A DNA stretch of 64,000 nucleotides from Ochotona curzoniae. Lineage: Eukaryota; Chordata; Mammalia; Lagomorpha; Ochotonidae. Under the pieces are notes generated by a model that was not told the DNA's origin, made no database searches, and saw nothing but the letters and a program-made list of their open reading frames with translations. Every line of letters starts with the position of its first letter. Within the stretch, counting starts at the first letter, position 1. Positions 1-10,200 of this stretch are shown here, one piece after another. The stretch is taken from contig NW_024466607.1 in NCBI RefSeq assembly GCF_017591425.1, positions 8,502,501 to 8,566,500 of the forward strand, written 5' to 3'. The position numbers and the translations under genes were made by a program.

Positions 1-682
1 GAGCCCAGAGGGAAGCTGCTCCAGGTGCATCTTGGGCCGAGGAGAGCGTGGGAAGGGGGACAGAGCAGAGGGCAGACACAGGTGGCGTGAGGGACAGCAG
101 AGAGGGCAGGTGAGGGGGCAGGTTCCAGGTTGCACTTGGGATGGGGGTGCCAATCTAGCTGGGGGTGAGGGTGGGGGTTCTCGCCAACCCCCTATGGATT
201 CCAGACACTAAACAGCAGCCCAGAGGGGCTTCCTGGGGCAAGACCTGGTCCAGAGCAGAGGGCTGGTGGGAGGCTGGTGGGAGCTCAGGATCAGGGAACA
301 TCAGAGGAAAGTGAAGAGGCAGACAGTGGAGAAAGGAAGGGCAAGAAAGAGGCACCCCACCCACCTCCCACGAGGTCACCCCTGTGCCCCCATCTGGCCC
401 TCGGAGACGGAGCTTCCATGCCAAAGTCCTCCGGGGGCACGAGGAGTTCCCGAACCTCTGGACTACAGGTGATCCCAGCGCCCGGTAAAGGAACAACCTG
501 GGCCATCCTAGGCCTGCCCCGGGGTCCAGCATGGCTAGGGCAGCCCGCCTGTCCCTGCCCGTTTCTTCGGCCTCTGCGAGGAGCAGTGCCCTCCTCTGGG
601 GGTAAGCTGCCCCCCAGCACGCTGGCTCCCGCTCCAGCGGGGGTCCACCCCCCGCCCCTCCCCGGGACAGCGGGGTTCTCAC
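1..682 (-). other. ABTB1 intron 1 (partial)
   Basis: This is non-coding sequence downstream of the ABTB1 exon 1 donor. I read both strands for the expected second ankyrin exon and did not find it. The stretch is GC-rich, so it has long open frames on both strands by composition alone. No SINE or other recognisable element was seen. Confidence 0.7.
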
Positions 683-738
683 CGCACTCGGCCCACATCC
701 CCCTTCCTGCAGCTGGCGAACAGGTCGCTGGTGTCCAT
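683..738 (-). CDS. ABTB1: ABTB1 first coding exon (partial gene)
   Basis: The minus strand encodes MDTSDLFASCRKGDVGRVR, which matches my memory of the start of ankyrin repeat and BTB/POZ domain containing 1. The ATG is at 738-736. The exon ends at 683, two bases into an Arg codon, followed by a good donor (GTGAGA, from 682 down). The codon is completed by exon 2, which should begin with the first ankyrin-repeat residues (YLLEQRD in human). I could not find those residues in bases 1-682, so the remainder lies beyond the left edge. In the family, ABTB1 (BPOZ) has N-terminal ankyrin repeats and two BTB domains and acts as a PTEN-linked growth regulator and ubiquitin-ligase adaptor. The gene runs in the same direction as PODXL2 and begins just after the PODXL2 3' end. 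Identification rests on 19 residues plus synteny. Confidence 0.92.
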
Positions 739-945
739 GGCGCAGGAGGCTCGGACCCTCTCCGAGACCTCCGGCGGCGGCGACGCTGCGCGCCCCGGCC
801 GGATGTAAACACTGCTGCCCCGCCCCGCTCGCCTGCTCGGCAGCGGCGCCTGCTGCCCGGAGGACCGCCCGCCGCCCGCCCCGCCGGCAGCCCCCACCCC
901 GGAAGCAATAACGAGTCGGGCAGGCGGACGGGCTGGCCCCGGCTG
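739..945 (-). promoter_or_regulatory. ABTB1 CpG-rich promoter and 5' UTR
   Basis: A dense CG-rich stretch lies between the ABTB1 start codon and the predicted PODXL2 cleavage site. The whole ABTB1 core promoter and 5' UTR must fit here or overlap the PODXL2 3' UTR. No TATA box is visible. The exact transcription start cannot be read from the sequence. The CpG-rich tract continues to about 1550, across the last exon of PODXL2. Confidence 0.6.
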
Positions 946-959
946 GGTCTCCGGGCGGC

Positions 960-965
960 TTTAAT
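960..965 (-). terminator. PODXL2: PODXL2 poly(A) signal (ATTAAA)
   Basis: The minus strand reads ATTAAA, the commonest variant of the AATAAA hexamer, about 280 bases past the PODXL2 stop codon. Cleavage would be expected near 940-950, giving a short 3' UTR of about 300 bases. No canonical AATAAA was seen between the stop codon and ABTB1. Confidence 0.75.
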
Positions 966-1242
966 GGCGTCCCGGGGCGCGGGGAGCGCGGGGAGCGCAG
1001 GGCTCGTCGCCCGCCTGCCCGCGGGGCCAGAGTTCAGGAGGGAGATGGGGAGAGGGAGCTGTGCCAGGAGCGAGGCTGCCGGGATTGCCGTCCGGAGCGG
1101 CTGGGGACGCGGGGCCACTACGGGCTCCATGCTGTCCACTTTGGAGTCCGCCCTCGGGGCCCCGGCGCAGCCCCATGGGCACGAGCCCGTGGCCCGGTGC
1201 GCAGGGAGCCTCCGGTCAGCTCCGCCTGGGCCTCGGCCAAGC

Positions 1243-4200
1243 TCACAGGTGCGTGTCCTCCTCGAACACGTCCGAGTCCTCGGGGTCCCGCTTGCCCCCC
1301 ATGAGCGCGCTCCAGCTGCCCGGGCCATTGACGGCGGCGCCCCCGTTCAGGCTGGGCTGCTTCTCCTGCATCTCCGACTGGCTGTCGCTGGCCACGTCCA
1401 GCGTGGGGTTGTCGTGGCAGCCGCTCTCCACGAAACGAAGCTCCTCGCCGTGCGACTGCGGCGGGGCGAGAGGCTGCTGGGTGTGGGGCGCGGGCAGGCG
1501 GCTCCCAGCGCACCCTCCTCCGCAGAGGACAAGGCCCTCGGGGTCTCAGCTCCTCAAAATAACAACACCTAACAACCCCTGGCAGACCCTCCCCTATCAC
1601 CTGCTTGCTTCAAGCGGCCCCTTACAAAGCTGCCACTGAGACAGCATGCGGCTGGGGGGGGGGGGGGAGTCCGCCCCGGGCACTGCCCCCTCCCCTGGGG
1701 AGGCCTCCAGGCTGCAGACACCCCTGGGCACCACCCGACCCAGGGGCTGTTCCCAGGCCTACAGTCCTGCCTCCCCTGGCTGGCTGGGACCTGGCCTAGG
1801 CAACCAGGACAGTCACTGCCGGCCCACCTGGGGATCAGGACTGAAGCCCGGCATGGCTGGGCACCTTGCCCCCCACCCCCAGGCTCCGGCTGGCTGCTCA
1901 CCACGTGCTTTAGCTTTGGCAGGCGGCGCTGCCAGCAATTGTAGAGCAGGCCCAGCACAATGATGAGGAGGCAGACAGCACCAATGACCACAAGCACCAC
2001 AAAGAGCGTCCCGTAGTCGCTGGGCACCTGGCTGGCACGCGCCTGGCAGCTGCTCGTGGTGGAATAGTTCTGGATGCCAATCTGTGGGTGGGAGAGGCTG
2101 CGTTTCTCAGGAGCCACGGGCACGGGCTGGTACTGCCAGGTGTCTCTGCTGAGCAGAGCGCACTGTCCACCCCATGTCCATCCTGATCACCTAGGACAGC
2201 CCCAAGCCTGCCCTCCCCACACCCTCCACCTCACACGGCAGTTGCAGCTGACACAGCACGTCAGCACCTTGGGGGTGCTGGCCACGTCAGCACAGGAACA
2301 CTGCGGAGGGCCGTGTGCACCCCAGTTCACGAGCTAGCTGGCCTCCACAGGGTGGGCACCCCCTGCCTCAGCCCCCACACACACACCACAGGTGTGCCCG
2401 GCCCAGCTTGCCCTCCACACGCATGGGCCGCAGGAAGGGAGCCCAGGAGGTCGAAGTGACAGGCCCCGGATGGCTCCTGACACGGGGGCCCGGCTGCACC
2501 CACAGCCCTTTTCCTGGGCCTGGTCTGCTGCTTTGCTATAGTTTCTGTCAAACATCTGCACACTGCCAGAACTTGGCCCAGTGCTTTATCGGATGTCCGC
2601 TTTCCCTGCTAGACTCATCCCACAGCGTGCTTCCAAGGGACCAGGCTGCCTTTAACCAGGCCAGACTGACCTGAATGCCCTGGGAGGCAAGCCTGGGGAC
2701 AGAGGGCAAGGCCGGCCTGGATACTGCCAACAGTGCCGCCACCCCTCGTGACCCCCTGGCGAAGGCTCTCACGTCAGCTCCACCACCTAGGAGCTCTGTG
2801 GCTTGGGCAGGTCACCTTGCCTCACTGGGCTTTGATGAACCCCAATATCAGGAAGGAAGGTGGGAACAGGGTGCCCTTGCAGGGGAGCAGCCTCGGCTTT
2901 CGGGTGACAACGCGGGGCCCACTTCCCAGGTGGCCCCAGCCTTCCCCACAGGGAAAGACTTAGGAGAACTCCTTCTGCCCTGCGCCAGTGGGCCAGTCGG
3001 GTGACTGAGGACAGGAAGGCTCTGGGAACAACTGACCTAACTCAGCCTGCACAGTGGCGGAAAGGCCCGAAGGCCTGAGCAACTCTACTCCGGTTCCTTG
3101 CTGAGCCTGGTCTGGCAGGTACTTCTCTCCGTGGCCCTCTGAGCCTGGCTCAGCCAGCCTGGGACATGGGGCACTCTGATGCCATCCATCCTGACGGACA
3201 CCATGCCCTGTTGCTTGCCACCTTGCTTCCAACGACCATCTCAAGGGTGAAATCTCTTCATGACAAGACCCTCTGCCCTGGCCACCTCTGCGGAAGCCTG
3301 TGGCACCTGGGAGGGCGCCTGCTTTAACCTTCAGACCCTCGGGCGGTGGCGGCAAGGACCAGGAGAGCCCGGCATTGGGTCTGGCATTTGTAGGCATCAG
3401 ACACAGCCATGAAAAACACTCCAGTGCCCCCGGAAACCGCCAGACCCCTGGGTGGGACAGATAAGGAGGTGGTACATGGCAAATGCTGGGAAATCCTGAG
3501 TGGCGAGGACAGATAGCAAGTCACGGGAGTCCTGGGGGGTGTGGCTGCTCCCGGTGAGAATGGCCCTCCCCTCCAGGAAGCGCAGCAGCTGAGTAGGCAG
3601 CCAGGGGCCTCTTTCCTGCCCCTGCTAACCTGTGTGCCAGCTCAGGAAGAGGCTGCCCGCTGTCCTCAGTCCAGGAATCCTGGATGAGCCAGCCTCCCGC
3701 ACATCTCTGGGGATGTGTGGCTGGTGGCATCCCCAGAATTCATGCCTGGGGTGCTCTGCAGCCATTGTACCACCCCACGCACGGCGTCTCTGCTGTCCAT
3801 GCAGTGCACCCTCACGCCCCCCTCAGAGCCTGGCCGCCCCTCCCATGGGCTCACGGCTCCTGCAGGCCCCACGGCTGGGGGGCTGGCGCATGGTCCCTCT
3901 GCCCTGGCAGCTGTCTCAGAAAGGCCTGGAGTGAGCTTGCCCAGGGCAGGAGCCCGTCTTGCTCCTCTCAGCACCCTGCCCCAGGGAGGCCATGTGGTCG
4001 CCAGGCCCAGGGATGGAGGGCCTGGGGCAGCCGCACAGGGGCCACGTGCCTGTGATCTTACCTCCTCCAGGCTCCGGCGGATGTCACCCAGCATGGAGAG
4101 GACGTCCTGGGTGGGCACCACCCCTGAGGGGAAGGGACGCCATGTCAGTACAGCTGTGGCTGCTGAGGCCCCTCCACAGCCCCCCGCCCAGCCCCTCTCC

Positions 4201-7200
4201 ACATGCTCTCTGGCTCTGATTTACGCAGATCCAGACTGGCCTGGATCCACTTTCCTCGGAGTACTGGGTGACACCGTGTGACACTGTATGACAGGCGTGG
4301 TCAGGGCCTGTCCATCCCCCCACCTATGCTGGAATCACCTCTTGGCCCCTGCCCCCTCTCCTCAGAACCCAAGGCTGTGGGGGCGCCTTGAACACTGCCC
4401 CGGGGAGTCCTGCCACCTTGGGACCCAGTTCCAAGGCCCTGTCCATGGCTTTCCTCCTGTGGCCCACGGGCAGCTGGACTCTGGTGTGGCACTGCCTTTG
4501 TGGGCCCGCAAACTCCGCTCACCCTGCTCGCCCACCAGCGTCATCAGCAGGTGCTGCTCCTTCTCGCTGGGCTTGCTCAGGGAGATGTGCCAGTCCCCGT
4601 GGTGCCCCGAGTGGCGTGGCAGTACCTCCTCCACCAGGGCTAGGAGCTGCAGCCCCCGGTGCTGCCGGAATACCTCCTGTGGATTCACAAGGAGCCCCCA
4701 GGTCAGCAAGGGAGCACAGCTCTTCTGACCCCTCCAGCCTCACTGCCCCTGGGCCCAGCCCCACTCCTCAGCCCTGACCCTACCGCCTGGGCCCAGCCCC
4801 GGCTCCTCTCTCGGCCCTGACCCCACCGCCCTGGGCACAGCCCAGGCTCCTCTCCAGGCACAGGCTGAGGCTTGGAAACACCCTCTGGCGACTCCCAGGG
4901 AAGCTGCCAGGGCCGACCCTGGTGTGCCCTGAGAGCTGTGCACTTGGCCTCTGGGAGGCAGTGTCAAGACAGATGCCCACTGTCTGCCCCACCTCTGGCT
5001 GTGAGGCAGGCCAGGCGCCCAAGACACTCCCTGTGGAAGGCCGGGAGTGGGAAGTGTGGGATGGGAGGGCACCTAGGGGGCAGCGGCAGATCAGAGGAAG
5101 GCTGTGCTAGGACGGTGACCAAAAATCAGGGTGTTGTGAGCCCACCTCTCATGGTCACTGCCGAGAAGGGACCCAGCACAGTGGGGGAGACCGGCCCCTG
5201 AGCGCACTCATGGCGGGGACCAGACACGGAGGCGCTCGGCTGGTGCCCAGGACGGGCCGTGGGACAGAGGCTTCTTCCTTGCCCGACACTCCGCTCAGAT
5301 GGTCCTCCCCATGTTCACGTGCACATAATTTACGACAAATCCGAGAGCCTGCCCGCAGCAGGAAGGCAGCAAGGGGCTGGGTCCAGGCCAGGCCCACTGT
5401 GGGCGGCTCCGGCCTGGGGGTACCACAGGGTGAGTCCCCGCCCCCGGCCTCCTCTGAAGCTCTCAGCCCTCCCCTGGGTGCCCTGCTCGGCCTCATCCCT
5501 CCCCTGCTGTAGCCCACGCCAGTGAAGAGCTGCTCCCTGGTTCTCAGGCCCCTCAGTTTGGGATCTGGAAGAAGGCAGCCCCCCAGCAGCCAGGGCCTGC
5601 CCATCTTCTGACTTGCTCTGATGGTGAGGGAGGACGGGTGCATGCCTGCACCTGCCTGGGTGTGTGTGTGCTATGACCCCACACCCCCACTGCCCACAAT
5701 GCACGGCCTGCTGCCGGGGGCCTAGGCCTATCCCTGTGCTGCAAATTCTGCCCTTGCCCACGCCCCACAGCCTCCTGGTGGAGAGAACTGCCTGGCCTAG
5801 ACCCCAGACTCACAGTGTCACTTCTAGAAGGGCTCGATGGCCAGTTTTTATAGCATTTGGCTTGTAAATGGGAAAACGGAGAGTCCATGTCAGGGGGTAA
5901 GCCTGGCTCTGGAATTGAATTAATCTGGATTCAAATCTTGATTCCCCTCTGTGATCTGGTCTCACCTATACACATCCCTGACACCCTGGGCTTCCTGCAA
6001 GGATGAGAAGTTTCTGGTGCTTACTCAAGCACAGGTGCTGGGACAGCAGGCTGTCCCAGGGAAAGAGGGGGACGCCTGGGTGTGTACCTCACAAACCCCC
6101 AGCCTCGGTCCATGTGCACTGCATGTCTAAACACTGACAGAATGACAGAGGTTCCCGTCCCCGGGGTGCGGGCTGGGGCTGGGAATTCCAAGCTCCTAAT
6201 TGTGTGTTTGCCCCTGTGACACGGCTCTGTGTGCTGAGGGGAACACGGGTCTCCATCTCTCAGCCCTTCAGAAGGGACCTGCGAGCCATGCCGCCCCAGC
6301 AGCCTCCTGGGAGCACAGTCTCAGCTGAGGCTGTGGCTTCTACAGCCCCCTGCTCTTCATAAAGAACCCAGAGCCCCCAGGGAGCTGGCCTGTCCCCTCG
6401 GCTTTCCCTGCGCTGGGGCAGGTCGGCCGCAGCCTGGAGCACCGGGGCATGAGCATGCGCCCCGGGCCGGCTCTGCTGCCGCCCCTGGACCTCAGCAAAT
6501 CTCCCCTCTTTACTTGGCAAGCACTGCGCTCCACACAGGCAAGACGAGGAAGGAGACCAGAGAGGCGGGACACCAAATGGCAATGCACCATGCTGGGTCA
6601 TGTCCCGGGACCCACTGGTAAAATGCACAGAAGGGACAAACAAACAGCTTTATGCCCATTTTAACTGCCTGCCTTTGATGAGTACGTTATGGCGAGCAAG
6701 GAAGAGTATTCTTGACTCAAGAAATATGAAGTAAGGTATTTAGAAGTCGGGACCCAACGTTCTCAGGAGTGACGGAAACATTACCACCAGCAGTAACAGC
6801 AGCTGAGGGCGCAGCAGGCTGCCTCAGAGCGGTCTTCCTGTTTGTGTGACATTGCATCAACACACAAGCTTGCGCAGCAGACAGCACAGGAATGTAAGAC
6901 ATGGCAGGAGGGGCAGGGGACGGAAGATAGCCCAGAACAGCTCCACACCAAGGGCTGCTACTGCAGACACCTGGGCAGAGGGCGCAGTGCAGACGTGTGA
7001 ACACTCTGGGAGAGGGGCAGGCACGAGGGGCAGGCCCCGGGCACAGCAGTTAAGCTGCCCTTGGGACACCCACAACCTGATCAGACTGCCTGAGTTTGAA
7101 GTCCCGGCTCTTTTTCCAGCCCCTGCTTCCTGCTAATTGCACCGTGGGAGGCAGCAGTGGATGGCTCCAGTACTCGGTTCCTCCCCGCCACCTATGCTGC

Positions 7201-10200
7201 AGACTCAGATCCAACCCCAGGCTCCTGGCTACGCTGGCGGGAACTGAAACCGCGGCCACTGTGCAGGGCGGTATGGTGCATCCTCAAATCCAGAACGCAG
7301 TTACCTACAGCGTTACCAACCAGCCTGCCTCTGGGTCTGTGTTCGCAAGAACAGAAAACAAGCCCCAGCCAGAAGAGACGCAAGCCAAGCCTCCGTCGGC
7401 TGATGGGCAGGCAGAGCCAACGTGGCCCACACACCCTGGGAAGGGAAGGCACTTCTGCCACCTGCTACAACAGGGGCGAACTGAGTGGACTAAGCCAACA
7501 AAGGGACAGATGCTGCCAACCGCACTGGATGGATGTGGAGGGGGTAGGAGTGAGGGGCGGGAGGACCGGGTGCTGGGACCTGGGGTCGGGTGGGGGATGC
7601 TGTGTGACAGGTGTCAGATTTCAGCTGTGAGGGTGCAGAAGTTGAGAGATGGGCTGAGAAATGGTCACATGGCAGGTTTTACATTCTATATTTTATAAGA
7701 AAAAACCCACCAGAAAGAGCGTTTATGACCAGTTGAGTGGATCTCATACACGAAGTGGTAGCAATACAGAAAACAAAAGGAAAAGACAACACAAGTGTTT
7801 TAATATCTGCACACTGCTTGAAGTGGAGACATCAACCTCAGATGGGACCGGTCAATCTGCTTACTGAAAATCCTAGAGTCCCCGGTGCCTGCATGGGGCG
7901 TCTAAGAGCCATCTCCCACTCCAAGGCCTACAGGCTCCCGAGCGACGCTGGATCCCCGACCCAGGCAGGGACATGAGCTGGCAGGGTGTGAAGCGACTGC
8001 TGAAGCCGGAGGCGAGGAGACACAGTACAGCTGCTGGGCTGGCCCCCAGGGCGCAGCAGCCAGCTCCAAGAGGCCACTCAGGCTGGCCAAAGGCCTGTGA
8101 GCACCAGCCAGAAGAGACACACGGGCTCCAACGGACCCAGCGCGGCCAGTGTGCTCCGTGCACTAGAGTATAACGATGCTGAGCTTACCACAGCCTTGGT
8201 ACATCCTCGCACCCTCCCCCAACACCCTGAACAAGAGGACGCATGGAGACACTGAACCCACAATGGCGACCAGCCCAAGGCAGAGAGCCGCAGGGCTGAC
8301 AAGCACGGGCAGAGGGACGACCTGAGCAACCATGAACAACCGCGCCTTATGCCACTCGGGCAAGGCTGGGCAGCCGTTGGGTGTGCGCTGGCTCATGTTG
8401 CCCGGGTCCCCAGGGCAGGCCCGACACCACATGGGAGAAGAGGGGGAGTCTGTGCAGGGAGCAGCTGGAAGGGACCCTGGCTCCTGTCCACAGCTGCACA
8501 GCTGGCAGACAGCCGGCCTGCACCTCAGCAAGGTAGAAGAGATAGCTTCTAACCTAACCTGGAGGTCACCAGGCACAGCCATGGCGGGGGCAGGCGGAGG
8601 TCAGGAAGACACACTGTTCTCCGTGCACACAGACCTGGAGTACTGAGACGCCCGGTCCTCATCCCCACCCTGGTCCCCAGAGGCAGGACTCAAGCTCCCT
8701 TTTTGAAGGGACCCCAGCCCGGAGCAAAGGAATCGGCCCAGCAGTACTGACAGCGCCAGACGAAGCAGCCCAGCAGACACCACGCGTGGCACACTCACGG
8801 CCCAGACCAGAGCAAGCAAACACTGAGGACGGTGCGTAAATGAACAAGTGCAGAGACCAGAGCAAGCAGGGCGGGGGGACACCCAGACAGGGGGAAGCTA
8901 CTCAGCCCTGGTGATGGAGGCACGCCGGCTGTGCTGCATACGACAGCAGCCCGCTGCTCTGTGCGGGTGCCCGCAGCCTGTGCCCACTGCTCTGTGCGGG
9001 TGGCTGCAGCCTGTCCCCGCAGCCTGTGCCCGCTGCTCTGTGCAGGTGGCTGTAGCCTGTGCCCGCTGCTCTACGCGGCCGGCTGCAGATTGTCCCCTAC
9101 CCCGTCCCGCACAGCACCCCCGCCAACCGAGCCTCGCACAGCACTCACACACTCTATGTTCTCAGTCATGTTCAGAATGATGTAGTTCTTCCCAGCCAGA
9201 TTGCTCCAGTCCTTGCAGATCACCTGTCCGATGAGACAAAAGGAAAAGCAGCAGCTAGGAAGGCCAGGGACGGGCTGCTGGGCTGACTCGGGAGCTGATG
9301 GTTTCCGCGTGGCACTGACCAAGGATCTAGCTCCAGACCCACCAGCCCTGGTGTCTCCGGGGTCCCAGCAGGGAACGTGTGAAGGGAGTGGCAGCTGCAG
9401 AGGGGAGTGTGTGCAGGCGCTGACCGTCAGCTGGGTCCTGGTGTCCCGTGGGGCAAGCACATAGGCCCAGCACCAAGCACCCGCCACCCCACTCCTGCTG
9501 GCCCACAGGTGTGTATTACAGATGAACGGGGGGACTATGGTGAAGGCTGAGGGGGCAGCAGGACCAAGGGAGCAGAGACCTGGCCCATCCCCCAGGCTTC
9601 CCTGAAGGCCTCCATGTTTAAGGGGGTTGGACAAGGAGCACCTGGTGCTGGCCCACAAGGTACCCATGCCAGCATGCTCCCTGGGCTCCTCCAGCAACAG
9701 GTGCCAGCCCCTGGTCACATGGGCCCTGGGGACGGCTGGCCTGCGCCTGCAACTTACCTGAGTCGAGTCCCAGGGCATCCTGGAGGCAGCTTCAGCCGCC
9801 TGCCCCTCCTGGGGCAGCTGGCTCAGATCTTGCCCTGAGGCAGAAGAAGGTGTGGGTTCCACATCTGGAGGAGCCAGTGGGAACGAGGCCAGAGTTGCAG
9901 GCGGACGGAGATTTTCCTCTGGGGCATCAGACCCCCACGGGGCTCCAGTCTGAGGGGCAGGAGCCAAGGACGGCCCTGTCCCTGGCTGGCCAGCAAAGCT
10001 GGCTGCCCCCACAGTGGTCTCCTCACTGGCTCCCCTGGGAGCCTCAAACTCCGCCCCGAGCCCGGTGGCCGGCAGCATGGTGGCCCCGGCCTCCTCCTCG
10101 AGGTCCTCGTGCCCCACGGTCACTGCGCTGGGCGTGACCGAGGGTGGCGGTGGGCTGGGCTCCACGCTGCTCTCCGCCTCCACACCGGACGAGGCCGGGT

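Larger units (their letters stand above)
4677..9148 (-). other. PODXL2 intron 4
   Basis: This 4.5 kb intron has donor GTGAGT directly after the TGT codon of exon 4 and acceptor CACAG at 4678-4682. It holds a minisatellite at 8952-9097 close to the donor, an old CSINE-like copy at about 7031-7230 and a possible MIR at about 5900-6060. The remainder shows no recognisable feature. Confidence 0.85.

Noticed and set aside
1..682. Second exon of ABTB1 inside the window
   Set aside because: The expected ankyrin-repeat residues were not found in any minus-strand frame, so the exon must be further left.
679..897. N-terminally extended ABTB1 starting at 897
   Set aside because: The frame is open upstream, but the codon at 897-895 is GTG, not ATG. 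MDTSDLF is the recognised family start.
277..1572. 431-codon open frame antisense to ABTB1 exon 1 and the PODXL2 3' end
   Set aside because: Two recognised coding exons lie on the opposite strand here and the region is CpG-rich. Low stop density follows from composition.
8952..9097. Could the 33-bp array be a CRISPR array?
   Set aside because: The units are contiguous without unique spacers, and the window is mammalian. It is a minisatellite.
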